A DNA stretch of 64,000 nt from Paulownia fortunei (GCA_019321725.1 CM033106.1:29872118-29936117); one strand, 5' to 3'; shown: positions 23,843 to 35,597, counted from the first letter of the stretch. Numbers and translations: made by a program. Notes: generated by a model from the sequence alone, not told the origin.

Positions 23843-26628
23843 ATTATATATGAATGCTAGAAGTTAAACCAATCAAGATCATTTCATCAATATACATATG
23901 GAAGTTATTGAATTACCAACTTAGGAAAAAAAAATTATTGGAGGAGTATTTTACTTTTTTTTTTTTTAAATTAGAGCAATTTAACTTTATTAATTAACAG
24001 CAATCTTATTATTATGCTACAGAAAACAAAATTTGATAATTCTAGTATCTACAACGCACACGATTTTATAAAACCTTTTCAAGGCTAGATATGAACAGGG
24101 TGATTATGGCTCACACAAATCATATTAAGATTTGGTGTAAATCCTTAATTAATTTATAAAATCATTATTTTCAATAATAAAAAAAACCAATAATTATTAT
24201 GACTGACATTAGCTATTTTAATTTTTTTTCATCATATTCAATTACATTTAGAAATATTAAATAGTAGGTTTTAGACAGTAAAAAGATGATGGAAAAAGTA
24301 CTCTTTACACTTTTTACTTTTCTTGTCACTTCTATGTATAGATCATGTTTTTTACCAATTAAAATAAGACATCAATTCAATTTGGGAATCATCTGAAATC
24401 AATCATTTTCTCATGAAATTCTTCAAGCAAATATCAACACAGACGTGAAAAATATTGCCCTCACATTATAGGACAAAATACTTAGAATTTCGAAATGTAT
24501 CTTCTATCACACATTAAGTCATGCAGTTTGAAATCTAGGGCCTCTTCTGAAGCATTGGGACAGCCCAGAACAATGACACTTTAACATACATACAGAAAAG
24601 GATTGGTGATTATTTGTCATGTTGGTAGTTAGTTTATATCTGCTGGCAGCAAGCATTTGTCTACATGATTTGAATCACTCAGGATTCCAAAACCAAACAT
24701 TCAATGTCTCTAACAAAGTCCATGTAATGAATATTTAAGTTATCACTATTAACGTATACGTGTATCCATTATATAGTTTATATTTAGTAAACGTTTTACA
24801 CACCACAAATATTTCAAGAAAAGCCATTAAGACGTAGACAGGCCACTCTAGAATTTCCCACAAAATGCTCTAGTGCTGGGTCAAATGGGTCGCATTATAT
24901 GGGCATGGTGCATGGATAAGTATGCATTTGAAATGATTGTGGGATCAAAGTCAAGTGATTATGTTATGATTGAACTTTTGAAATGAAATTCCCTAATTCC
25001 ATTTTAGTTTGAGTTGAAGATCAAATTAAAATATTTTTGAGATAGTAGTGCTCTTGAGTTTCATCTATACATTCCTTGTCGTGATGACATATATATGCCC
25101 ATGAAGATATTAATGGTTTTATCGGGATCGAGCTAAATTTATTTTTTATTGTTTTTAAAAAGTATTTTTAATTTTAAGAGAATAAATTATTAAAATTTAT
25201 GTTAATTTAAAAATTTTATGAAGTTGAAAGTGACAACCACGTTGCCCGCCCCTAGATCCGACTTTCCACAGCATCTAGTTATAAGCAATCAATACTCTTC
25301 AATTGTACCATGAAATTTCAAGAGTAGTTTGATCCTCTTGCAGCTATTGGGGACCGTGTGTAACCCTAATCATAATGGACATTTATCTATACATACACGC
25401 ACACACACATACTTACATGAACTTCAGAGGCCCAGTATTTGAAATGGGTAATCAGATCAGCAAGCCTTTTCGGAACAGGGCCATATCAAAGTCCTGGTCG
25501 ACAACTTAGTAAAAAAAACTTGGTCGCCTCCCAGAAATCAGCGTAAAACAAGTAGGGTAGAGCCGGCAGCAGTTAGAACCAATGTTTTCGGCTGATCTTC
25601 TCATTTGGAAAAAAATTCCTAATCCACTCAAAATTCATGTAAGAATCTAAAATATGAACATAACATAAGGTTTTGCTTCCTCACATATTTTTCATAAGAC
25701 TTGAGCTCAATTTTTTATTGTTCATTTTCGGGCATAAGGGGCTACTTTCTAACATCTTAGGGGTGATAATTAAGTAGTACGCGTATTGAACCATTCAATC
25801 CTGGGATGCTTCCTAATCACGTGCAAATTGTTTCATGGCATCTTTTAAGTATTACCATTGCACCAAAGTCAAATTCAATCAGCAACCCTTTAAAACTTCA
25901 TAACAAATCAGAACCCAACTTAGGAATCAGATTATATAAGATTATACTCAGATAAATGATTATGGATTAATACCATATATAGTCCAGAGAGCCTGCTATA
26001 TTTTAAGAATTCAAAAATGGGCACATCATACCATTCAACGATCAAGAAATTAATTCATCAGAACAGGTTCACATATAGCGCGAAAATTGTAAGCAAAAGC
26101 TGCGTGAAAACGTGTTTTTCTCCAGCCAGTTCGGTGCATTGTTGTAATTCTTGCAGAAATTACCTGATAAAACATCAGCAGCAGAAGTGATATATAATGC
26201 ACCTAATTGATGGAAGGAAGAAAAGTTCAGTTCTGTCTTAATCTACAAGCAATTGCAGTTTTTATATATCAAATCTCCTCTTCTTCCGCATAATTATAGC
26301 AAATATTAACAATAATTGAAACTATCCAACTCATGAAACATATTTTTGGCACGTAAACGTTGTCTGAATCATACCCTTATTTTTGGCAAGCCGAAAAATT
26401 GCAAGAAATTAATGAAACCATAAATATTATTGTTAGTATTTTGTCTCCCTCCAATATAAATTCAAGCTGGATGATCGTCATCTCTCTAAGAACTTTATTC
26501 ATCAGTTCAACTACTGCACGTGGTAGCCATCCGTTGTCTCAATCCAGAGTAGTCAGCATGCCATGATTGACATTATTTGCTTGCTAGCCTAATGCAGGTA
26601 ATATTAAATTTCAAGTAGGCGAACATTA

Positions 26629-26637
26629 TATATATGA
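26629..26637 (+). promoter_or_regulatory. TATA box of CYP74 gene 1
   Basis: TTATATATATG about 165 bp upstream of ATG 26801. It is the best TATA candidate in the proximal upstream sequence. Confidence 0.35.
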
Positions 26638-26800
26638 ATACTCATAATACTTCACACATGAAACCCTTTAATCTCATTAAACAATAGAAATCTCCGGGGG
26701 GAAAAAAAGGAGCTAGAAATTCCATCATTTCATTTATTTATCCATCTACTTCATCAACTATAACCCTAACAAGCCAGACATTTTTCACTTAAAAAGGACA

Positions 26801-28246
26801 ATGTCTTCATGTTCTGAGAACCCTTCTGCATCCGATCATGTCCTTCCATTGAAAGAAATCCCAGGTGGCTATGGCTTACCCTTTTTCGGGCCAATAAAGG
26901 ACCGTATCGACTATTTCTACAACCAGGGCCAAGATGAATTCTTCAGGGCCCGAATGAAGAAATACAACTCAACTGTCTACAGGGTTAACGCCCCGCCAGG
27001 ACCGTTCAATGCCAAAGACTCCAGAGTGATCGTTCTTCTTGACGCCGTTAGCTTCCCAATCCTTTTCGACACTTCAAAAGTCGAGAAGAAAAACGTGGTC
27101 CCAGGCACCTTCATGCCTTCAACCCATTTCACAGGTGGGTATCGCATTTGTTCTCATCTCGATCCATCTGAGCCCAAACACTCCATTCTTAAGGGCTTCT
27201 TTCTATCACTACTCGATAGATTGCACAAACAACTTATCCCGACTTTTCGCTCCTCGGCCACTCAGCTGTTTCTTGATCTTGAGACTGAATTATCAGACAA
27301 AGGGAAGGCAAATTTCAATCCCATTAGTGATAAGATGTCGTTTGATTTCTTGTTCCGTTTGTTCGCCAACAGGAGTTCGTATGATACTAGCGTTGGCGGA
27401 GGTGGCAATGCAAATCTTGATAAGTGGCTGTTTTTCCAGCTTGCTCCTTTGGTCACATTAGGGTTAAAGTTCTTGCCAAATTGCGTGGAGGATTTGTTGC
27501 TCCACACGTGTCCTTTACCATATTTTCTTGTGAAGTCGAGGTACGAGGAAGTTCACGACGCGTTCCACGAGGCGGCGGGAGCGTTGCTCGATGAGGCGGA
27601 GAGGCAAGGTGTGACTAGGGATGAGGCGTCTCACAACTTGATGTTTCTTACAGGGTTTAATTCTTACGGTGGCATGAAATTGCTGTTCCCGGCTTTGCTA
27701 AAGTATGTTGGCACCGGGGGAGAGGAGTTGCACCGTCGCCTTGCTGGTGAGATAAGGGCCATTGTTAAGGACGAAGGTGGGGTGACCCTGGCGGCGTTGG
27801 AGAAGATGAGTTTGACCAAATCCGTCGTGTGGGAGGCATTGAGGATTGAACCCCCGGTGCAATTTCAATACGGCAAGGCCAAGGAGGACATAACAATCAC
27901 GAGCCACGATGCATCTTATGTGATCAAGAAAGGGGAGACCATTTGTGGGTACCAACCCTTTGCAACCAAGGACCCCAGGGTTTTCACGAACCCTGAAGAG
28001 TTCGTCCCCGACAGGTTTTTAGGTGAGGGGGAGAAGCTAATTAAGTACGTGTACTGGTCTAACGGGAGAGAAACTGATGATCCAACGGCGAATAACAAGC
28101 AATGCCCTGCAAAGGATATGGTGGTGCTATTGTCGAGGATGATGCTGGTGGAGTTTTTCCTCCGGTATGATACATTTAGTGTTGAGGTGGGGAAGCTTCT
28201 CCTAGGTTCGTCTGTCACATTTAAATCTATTACCAAGGCCACATGA
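26801..28246 (+). CDS. CYP74 (CYP74C-like) fatty-acid hydroperoxide-metabolising P450, gene 1
   Basis: An intronless 481-residue CYP74 cytochrome P450. These enzymes rearrange or cleave fatty acid hydroperoxides without O2 or reductase, giving allene oxides, aldehydes or divinyl ethers. Visible motifs: IPGGYGLPFFGPIKDR (20-35), PPGPF (65-69), the I-helix central domain GFNSYGG (285-291), ExxR (E345-R348), SNGRETDDPT (420-429) and the haem Cys435 in NKQCPAKD. There is no plastid transit peptide, unlike CYP74A allene oxide synthases. Length and lack of introns fit CYP74C (9- or 9/13-HPL and AOS) and CYP74D. The Ser in FNSYGG matches the residue reported to favour allene oxide synthase in tomato AOS3. 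It faces a paralogue (34043-35476, minus). The subfamily call is an inference. Confidence 0.92.
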   Translation: MSSCSENPSASDHVLPLKEIPGGYGLPFFGPIKDRIDYFYNQGQDEFFRARMKKYNSTVYRVNAPPGPFNAKDSRVIVLLDAVSFPILFDTSKVEKKNVVPGTFMPSTHFTGGYRICSHLDPSEPKHSILKGFFLSLLDRLHKQLIPTFRSSATQLFLDLETELSDKGKANFNPISDKMSFDFLFRLFANRSSYDTSVGGGGNANLDKWLFFQLAPLVTLGLKFLPNCVEDLLLHTCPLPYFLVKSRYEEVHDAFHEAAGALLDEAERQGVTRDEASHNLMFLTGFNSYGGMKLLFPALLKYVGTGGEELHRRLAGEIRAIVKDEGGVTLAALEKMSLTKSVVWEALRIEPPVQFQYGKAKEDITITSHDASYVIKKGETICGYQPFATKDPRVFTNPEEFVPDRFLGEGEKLIKYVYWSNGRETDDPTANNKQCPAKDMVVLLSRMMLVEFFLRYDTFSVEVGKLLLGSSVTFKSITKAT

Positions 28247-29512
28247 TTTCTTGATTATAAATCTCTCACTAGTTGTAAGGTGTAGTTGTTGTTTCTTAAT
28301 TGTCCTTTGGAGTTTACATTTGTTGTTTGTATCGATGTATTAATGGTTTGCTATCATTATTTGAGTTTGAGTAATTGTAGTACTTGTTAATTGGTTGATA
28401 ATTCATGGAATGCCAATAAGAACTTGTGTACAAAATTTATGTATCACACGATTATTGTTCTAATTAAACTATGTTGATTGATAATTAGGCAGAATTATTG
28501 TTGGTTAAAAAGAATTCTAAGGGACAAATGCATGATCGGGTAAACTATGAACAACAACCATAAGCTGACAGCCCAAAAATCGCTTAATTGTTATCTTATC
28601 TTAAAAAAATCAATAATAATAATAATAACTTAAACGACTTTGATGTTGCCAGATTGAAGAAAACCTAAAACATATGGAGTGAAGGGCTAATTAGTGGATA
28701 TATGAGCTTTATCATTATACACCATTATTTTAGTAGCTAGCGGTTGGCGTACTCAATGCAAGGAATCAATTTAGGGGCTAATTTACGCCGTCTAATTTTT
28801 TTTCAGATAGGTTTTTTTCTTTAGACATGAATCTTGAAATGTAATCAAATGCAACTAATTAAAGTTTGTAACCTCGTCTTTTTCAAAATTAATTAACAGA
28901 CAACTTATTCTCTTAGACTCATCTTCTTGGACACTTCAAAAATTAGTGGAACTTAATTGAAGTGGGTCATAGACAAGTTAACAAAACTCAATCTTTAACT
29001 TGCCAACGAGGCAACATCTAAATAATACCTTTTAATTTGTATTCTAATTTTTATTACATCTTGCATTTTATACATGTCTATAATTAATTCTAAATATATA
29101 TTTAAAAAATATTTTATATACATATCGCATGCATGTATTATATAAAATACAAGATACAATATAAATTAAAATAAAAAATTCAAACTACTAAACAAGAAGT
29201 GATTGACATATGCAATAGTTACAGGACAAAATAATGCCACTTAAATTAATTTAATTTTTCATCTTATATTTTATTTTACATATACATGAGTATATAATTT
29301 ACGTCAAATGTTTATATAAAAAATATTTTATACACTTAATATATATTTATAATATTAAATATCAAATAAAAATAGATAATTACAAGTAACATAATACGCC
29401 AGATACATAGTTTGATTTGTGATTGATGTGCTGCACAAGAAAATAGTAGAACAAACGTAAATAATAATTCTCTAGACAGGGGACCTATCGATAAAAAGGT
29501 TAGAAATAAATA
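28247..29512. other. 3' flank of CYP74 gene 1 and AT-rich spacer
   Basis: Presumed 3' UTR for the first few hundred bases, then AT-rich sequence with no coding signal. Confidence 0.5.
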
Positions 29513-29632
29513 ATGGAGCTTAAATCAAGCATTATTTCCTTCCCCGCCAGAGTGGTCTTGTTTCTGACTCTCTGTTTCCTTATTCACATTGTTGGGTTAG
29601 TTGCTGCTATTGTTTCCTCAAAACCCTTGTAA
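29513..29632 (+). CDS. possible small secreted peptide or first exon (39 codons)
   Basis: ATG 29513 opens a 39-codon frame ending in TAA. It encodes MELKSSIISFPARV, then a strongly hydrophobic stretch VVLFLTLCFLIHIVGLVAAI, then VSSKPL. This looks like a signal peptide or membrane anchor rather than random AT-rich DNA. A GTAAGA splice donor overlaps the stop at 29629, so it could be exon 1 of a longer secreted-peptide gene. I found no downstream exon with a CLE or similar peptide motif. It may be a gene remnant. I do not recognise the family. Confidence 0.3.
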   Translation: MELKSSIISFPARVVLFLTLCFLIHIVGLVAAIVSSKPL

Positions 29633-32089
29633 GATATATAAGACAATTTTATTTTTTTAAATTAAAAAACTAACTTACAAAATTACATTCTTAAAAAACA
29701 ATTGATGACTGAGACTTTGAAGAGAATTTGCATTCGATTCCTATCACAAGTGTTTATATATGTTTTTTTTATGTATATTTAATATCAATTTTGTTGTGGT
29801 TCAATTGCTAATAATTAAAATGACTATCTACTTTTAATTTGCACAAATTAGCTTCTTATAAGCACTTGTAGTCTTTTTTATCTATACAAATTAGCAACTT
29901 AATTTATATTCTTATAAATTCAAAAAAAATATAAAATCCATAAATATCATATAAACTCTTAGATTTCAATAAATTTTACTTTAACAACTTAGCTAAAGAC
30001 CCTATTCCAAAAAGAGTAGCCGTGAATACAAAATTTCGTTACTAGAATTGCTTTATTGGAACGAATTATCTCATGATTGTCGTATCCTGCTTAGAAAACA
30101 GACGACGTAAACTATGCCCGATGGATTATATAATCCCGGAACAGAATTGCAAAATCACCTCACATTTATAAGTAAACTTGTCAGGCTTCGCAGTGACCCA
30201 ATTAGGATTAACGAGACCATTCCAATGTGATGATTGGGCCTTTAATAGCAAGGCTCTTAACAAAAAGAAATTAAGGGCCCAACCATTTCCAAATGGGCGT
30301 CCATGAAGACAAAATTCTGGGCTGTAAAATGAAGCCCATAGATTCGATATTTTACCCAATCAATAAAAAAATATTGGATCTTTGGTCAGCCTCTAAGCCT
30401 AATACTGAACCTGGGTCTAGTGAGAACCTGTGGTTCTAGGACGAGTAGTAGGCCACCTATTAACAGGCCCAATAAAATTTAAAACTTGGCAAGCTATGGA
30501 CCTATACGTAGATGGCAGGTCCAATTACATCAAATTTATTTTTATCCTAACCCAAGCTTGGCCTTGTTTGATCTCAACCCTATTTAAACCCAAAGCACCA
30601 CAAAATTGTATTACCTCAAGAGTCAAATTTTTTTAATTTATACATCTTTATTTAATGAAACCCTTACTAAAGAACAATGCTTAAATAATTTGGGCCACTA
30701 GGTCATGAATTTGGACAGGATAAGAGATGGGTTCAAATTTCTCTTCTGTTTTTTTTTGGGTATTTCGTTATTATAACTATAGAATCAGAGTCATTCAGCA
30801 TTAATTACGCAATAAATAACTTAGTGGTATCATAATCCTAGTTAGTTAAAAAGGGACGGAAAAAGTATTTTTATATTATTTAATTTATAATTACGATATA
30901 ATTTAAAAATAATACGAATAAGTATAATATGAATATTAACTATTTCACTTAAAAAAATATGAAGAATTACTCGATGATTGAAAATATATACGAAAAATAA
31001 AAATATTTTTTAATTATTAATACACATATAAATATAATATGAGTTTTAAGTATTGTATAAGTATTATGCATCAGGTAACTCTTTGAGTTGGCTTGAAGAA
31101 GCTACACGAAAACTGGTCATCATTATTAAGGATGCCCTATGAACAACGTGTATGTTGGAAAAAATGGGGATCTCATCACGTGGATTTCGTCATGAACAAT
31201 GTGGATATTTGGAAAAACATGAAGAGTACAAGTAAAGAGTTAAAAGAGTCCCGACTTTCAAAAAAACATATAAAGAGAGAAAAAAGTAAATTAAAAAAAA
31301 AAAAAAGGTATGACTATCTTTTCAAATAGTTTTAGAATTTTTTTGTTAATTTCTTCATAATTCATATACTTTAAAAAACATTTCAAAAATATATAAAAAG
31401 AGATAAACTTTATATTTGTAATGTGTCGAACATGTCATCGATCTCGTTTTATTTTATTTTATTTAATTATAGATGTTCTATATAACATACCTAAAATAAG
31501 ATATATCGATGTTAAATAATATTTAACACATATTTAACACGATCTAATAATTTTTTTAAAATATCAGTACTAGACATTATAGTCGGAAAAGTTTAAACTA
31601 CACATGTAGTACATATTGCAGGCATGATCTAATAATGCATTGGATTTAAGCCACCAACTCGACCTCACATGCAATGAATCCATCAAAACCATATGTTTCG
31701 TGCGATAAACGAAACATGATGGGTGTAACTATTCATGCTTTAGGTTTTCATTCTTCTAGAATATTCACTTGTAAATTGATAATTTTTATCACGTTTTTTT
31801 AATCAAAAAAAATAAGAGAAATAACTCAATACTCGAAATTTAATCATTGGTCTTTTTTTTATTACTTTAGATGATATTTGGGTGCGTCTTTGAGAGCTTA
31901 TAAATTGTCTTAAATTGCTAGATAATTTTTTTTAGAAAATAAATTTATAAACTCCCAAAATAAAATATTAGAATCTTATAATTCATTTTTGAAAAAAGTA
32001 GAGAAATTTTTAATTTATTTTTAGCATCTTAACAAACTTCTTTCAATTTTAATTATGTTAATTACAAAATTGTGACTAGCAACTGAAGC
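29633..32089. other. AT-rich gene-free spacer
   Basis: No reliable coding signal. Open frames at 30126-30359 (-), 30430-30636 (+) and 31093-31329 (+) have no recognisable domains. Confidence 0.5.
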
Positions 32090-33170
32090 TGAGTAAAATC
32101 CATTTCAACTGATTTGTGAAGCAATTATCAATGTTGTTGAGTGAAATCCATGTCAACTCATTTCTAAAGCAATTATGTATAACAGGGTGTAGTATAGCCA
32201 TGTGCAATTCAAATACCGCAGCCGAATGTACTCTTTGTTGGTATCAAATTTACGACCTTGATTATGGTACACGAGCCAGCGGCGCATGTTGTTGTGTTAA
32301 AAAAATAATTATTAATAATTATGCAATTAACATTTTTGAACAGTAAAATAGTACAAACATTAATCCACCGTAAAAGCAATAAGTGTAATTTATAGTTCAC
32401 GCAGACTAGTGCAATAGTAAAATATTTAGGCTTGATTTGGAGGATTATAAGTTCAATTCTCCTTAACGTTTTAATAGCCTCATATGGCTATTGTTTTTCG
32501 ACCTTGCCTCTAGGGCCAACGAGGAGTGTTGCTATTGAGTTATAACAAAAATCAATTCACAATGCGAATGTTCATTCTAAGCATGCATAAGCTGAGATCA
32601 CGTCCCTATTTATTCAGTGGACGATCCAAGGGAGAAGGTCATCCGCTCTTAAAATTAATTATATTAAAAATAATAAAAATAAGAAGAAGCGTAACTTGTA
32701 CATAAAAATAGTTAACAAAGTTGACTATCAATTGAGCTAACTGAACTCCAAATTTTTAAACAGGGGTCATCTCCTATCACCAACCAAGCTGAGGAGGAAG
32801 GGGAGCCTTAATCACAGTAACCGTACACAATATGAATCCAGAGGTCAAGAATCTTTATCATGGTCTTCGTTTTTCAATAACGGAAAAAAAAAATGAAATT
32901 CACTTGAAATGGGGTGTGGGGGGTTGGTTGTTGGGAATTATTTTACGAAATAATCTCAAAATTCAACGCAAAGAAAATAAATATAAGAACTATCTCTTAA
33001 GCATGCACATTTAAAAATTAAATCAAATATACTATGAAAAACAATAAATAAGGAATTAAGAGGAATGATGTAGGCTGGGTTAAACTTGCCCACAAAGCAT
33101 TTTTCCCAATTCTTCTCCAACTCCCAGTGTGTGGACTCTGAAATAAAATATTTAACCAAAAAAAGTTTGT
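32090..33170. repeat. diverged direct repeat flanking CYP74 gene 2, arm A
   Basis: Shares ordered words with 38080-38730: AATCCA.GTCAA...GAAGCAATTAT, then AAAATAGTTA.C.AAGTTG, then a G-rich run leading to GGTTG and GGGAATTATTTTA, then TC.AA..TTCAACGCA..AAAATAAATAT. The order and orientation are the same in both arms, with many gaps between. Arm A additionally contains the cysteine-rich frame at 32186. Confidence 0.65.
32186..32346 (+). pseudogene. cysteine-rich (defensin-like?) exon remnant
   Basis: Just after a TATAACAG acceptor-like sequence, an open frame encodes GCSIAMC, then ECTLCWYQI and GACCCVKK. It has seven cysteines in about 38 residues and a terminal CCC like the defensin-like gene at 13.1 kb. 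No signal-peptide exon was found upstream. The spacing does not fit a standard defensin exactly. A decayed LCR-type gene or chance are both possible. Confidence 0.28.
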
Positions 33171-33199
33171 CTAATAAATTTTCTTTTAAATGTTATCAT

Positions 33200-33327
33200 A
33201 CAATTGGGTTTTAAAAACTTCCAACCCTTATCCTTGTAAGGCCCAGGCCGAAGGCCGAGGTCGAGGTTCGATCCCTATTCCTCGCCTCCACTCCCTTTTA
33301 AGAAAAAGAAAAACAATTGGGTTTTAA
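33200..33327 (+). mobile_element. short SINE-like retroposon with 15-bp target-site duplication
   Basis: A roughly 98-bp insert (33215-33312) flanked by perfect copies of ACAATTGGGTTTTAA (33200-33214 and 33313-33327). It contains GAGGTTCGATCCCTATTCC, matching a tRNA-type polymerase III B box, and ends in an A-rich tail AAGAAAAAGAAAA. No A box is evident, so it is either 5'-truncated or a short lineage. Long direct flanks, a B box and an A-rich tail together are diagnostic of a tRNA-derived SINE. Confidence 0.75.
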
Positions 33328-33379
33328 GACATGATGCATTAACACGGGAAGTTTATGTCATATCAAATTATTTTTTGCT

Positions 33380-33598
33380 TTGTACATTTGTATCACAGGC
33401 TGTGCAATAGTCGTACGTGGAGAAGACTATGTTTTTTGTGTTCGTCGTCTTCTTCCTGATGTTGAGATGAAAGATGAAAGACACAATTTTGTTATGTTGT
33501 ACGAGAATTTCCTCACTTTCATGTATGGCACTGGAAATCTCGAATATTTTTTATCATCAATATTCCCTTTATTTTTCCAATTTTTATTGCTTTGTTAA
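33380..33598 (+). other. open frame beginning like the cysteine-rich exon at 32186
   Basis: After a TATCACAG acceptor-like sequence the frame reads ITGCAIVVRGEDYVFCVRR, which begins like ITGCSIAMC at 32.19 kb. The remainder does not look like a known protein. It may be a relic of the same small gene family or coincidence. Confidence 0.15.
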
Positions 33599-34042
33599 AA
33601 CATGAGGATATTTTCGGATTTTTTATGTCTCGCTTATTGCTGATTTTTGGAAGGCCCAAACTAGATCGACTAGCACCTCAATAAAAATTTAAATTCTCAA
33701 AAATAAATATTTTTAATTAGATAATAAATAGGCTAATGGGTTAACTCAACATACTCAAAAATTATGAAGTCTTGTGATAAAATTATGAGGTATTGAGTTC
33801 AAATTCTAATGTCTTTATAATCTACTTACATAGTAGTTATTAGTGATTATATCCAGTAAATTTGAACTTTGAGATGAAATCACATCAGAATAAACTCAAA
33901 CAGAATTAGATCCATACGATTTAATGATTTATGGTGCAAAAAGAGCATGAAATTATTTCACAAGAACTATAATACTAATACATGAGACATTTTTAGGTAG
34001 AACACAATATTTGGTTCCCTAATAACATGGAATAATAGTAAT

Positions 34043-35476
34043 TCAGTAGTCGTGAGTAGTAGCCTGTGTTAACGACTTGAACGTCACCGCTGAACCCAAC
34101 AAGATTTTCCCAATTTCCACGTTAAAAGTATCATACTTGAGAAAAAATTCGACCAGCATCAACCGGCACAAAAGCACAACCAGGTCCTTCGCGGGGCATT
34201 GCTTGTTCTCCGCAGTTGGATCATCCGTTTGTCTCCCATTCGACCAGTACACGTACTTGATCAATTTCTCCCCCTCCCCGACAAATCTATCTGGGATGAA
34301 TTCATCGGGATTCTCGAAAACCTTGGGATCCTTGGTTGCAATGGGCTGGTACCCAAACAACATTTCACCTTTCTTGATCAAGAAAGAAGATTCATGGTTG
34401 TGGATTTTGAAATCCTGCTTGGCTTTACCATACTGATAAGGCACTGGGGGTTCAATTCTCAAAGCCTCGTAAACAACTGACTTTGTCAAGCTCATTTCAT
34501 TCAGTGCTGCAGGAGTGACACCACTTTTCTTGACGACGGCCCTGATTTCATCAGCAAGACGGCGGTGCAAATGTTCTCCGGCAGTGGCAACCCACTTGAT
34601 CAGAGATGGGAACAAAGCTTTCATCCCACCATAAGCGTTGAACCCTGCTAAAAACACCAGATTATGGCAAGCTTCATCTCTTTTCATCCCTAATCTTTCA
34701 GCTTCATCCAAAAGCAAACCTGCAGACTTGTAGAAAGCATCATAAAGCTTATTGTAATCAGATTTCACAGGAAAAAAAGGTAGTGGGAATGTGTGTAACA
34801 ACAAATCTTCCAAAAAGTTGGGAACAAATTTTAAGCCCAAAGTCATCAGTGGAGCAAGCTGACAAAAAAGCCACAAATCCACCATTTTTGGGCCCTTTGG
34901 CCCTATATTAGTTTCTGACGGATTCTTGTCACACAACAAACGAAAAACGAACTCAAACGACATGGTATCGTTTAAGTCGTTGAAGTTGGAACTGCCTTTA
35001 GCAGAGACCTCATCTTCAAGGCCCGAAAACAGCCCGGAAATCGTCTGCCGAAATAACGGGATGAATGTGTCGTGCTTTTTGGAAAGTAAAGAAAGGAAAA
35101 AGCCTTTGAGAATTGCATGGTTTGGTTCAGAGGGATCCAAATAAGCGCAGGCCCGGTAGCCGCCGGTGAATGCGGTGGAGGGCATGAAAGTGCCGTCGAG
35201 CACGTCTTTCTTTTCAATTTTGGAGTTGTCGAAGAGGGTTTGAAAGCTGAGGGCGTCAACAAGGCAGATGACACGAGGGTCTCGGGCCATAAATGGGCCC
35301 GGCGGCATGTTGCAACGGAAAACTGTGGATTGGTATTTTTCCATTCGGGTTTTGAAGAATTCGACTTCGCCTTGGCTGTAATAGTAGTTTAGGCGATCTT
35401 TTATGGGCCCGAAAAATGGGAGGCCGTAGTCGCCGGGGATTTGTCGGATTGGAAGCTCCGATATTGGCGAAGACAT
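34043..35476 (-). CDS. CYP74 (CYP74C-like) fatty-acid hydroperoxide-metabolising P450, gene 2
   Basis: An intronless 477-residue paralogue of the gene at 26801, convergent with it. Motifs: IPGDYGLPFFGPIKDR (13-28), PPGPF (58-62), I-helix central domain GFNAYGG (278-284), ExxR (E337-R340), SNGRQTDDPT (412-421) and haem Cys427 in NKQCPAKD. There is no transit peptide, so it is probably not a plastid-targeted CYP74A. FNAYGG has Ala where gene 1 has Ser. In tomato AOS3 the Ser-to-Ala change at this position was reported to shift allene oxide synthase towards hydroperoxide lyase, so the two genes may make different oxylipins. The N-terminus (LPIR.IPGDYG) also resembles tomato divinyl ether synthase, which remains an alternative. 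A (TA)n tract lies about 90-120 bp upstream of the start. Confidence 0.92.
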   Translation of the reverse strand: MSSPISELPIRQIPGDYGLPFFGPIKDRLNYYYSQGEVEFFKTRMEKYQSTVFRCNMPPGPFMARDPRVICLVDALSFQTLFDNSKIEKKDVLDGTFMPSTAFTGGYRACAYLDPSEPNHAILKGFFLSLLSKKHDTFIPLFRQTISGLFSGLEDEVSAKGSSNFNDLNDTMSFEFVFRLLCDKNPSETNIGPKGPKMVDLWLFCQLAPLMTLGLKFVPNFLEDLLLHTFPLPFFPVKSDYNKLYDAFYKSAGLLLDEAERLGMKRDEACHNLVFLAGFNAYGGMKALFPSLIKWVATAGEHLHRRLADEIRAVVKKSGVTPAALNEMSLTKSVVYEALRIEPPVPYQYGKAKQDFKIHNHESSFLIKKGEMLFGYQPIATKDPKVFENPDEFIPDRFVGEGEKLIKYVYWSNGRQTDDPTAENKQCPAKDLVVLLCRLMLVEFFLKYDTFNVEIGKILLGSAVTFKSLTQATTHDY

Positions 35477-35565
35477 GATTAACAGGTCTTGGAATGATAA
35501 ATGTTATGGCTGGATAGAACAGATTTCCATAAAAATGAGACGTCACACATATATACATGTATCTA

Positions 35566-35567
<2 letters not shown>

Positions 35568-35596
<29 letters not shown>

Positions 35597-35597
35597 G
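35568..35597. repeat. (TA)n microsatellite in CYP74 gene 2 proximal promoter
   Basis: About 14 AT units 90-120 bp upstream of ATG 35476. It probably covers or replaces the TATA box, so its length may affect expression. Confidence 0.8.

Larger units (their letters stand above)
18860..26628. other. gene-poor interval, ~7.8 kb
   Basis: No convincing gene. It is mostly very AT-rich DNA with poly-A or poly-T tracts and duplications at 19.38/20.57 kb and 20.05-20.22 kb. A GC-richer island lies at 21.28-21.62 kb, a (TA)n at about 22408-22421 and a (TTA)n at 23818-23842. The few open frames longer than 60 codons are low-complexity. Confidence 0.6.

Noticed and set aside
30690..30790. Possible SINE (GGGTTCAAATTTCTC followed by T-rich sequence)
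   Set aside because: Resembles a B box, but there is no flanking duplication, no A-rich tail and no definable ends.
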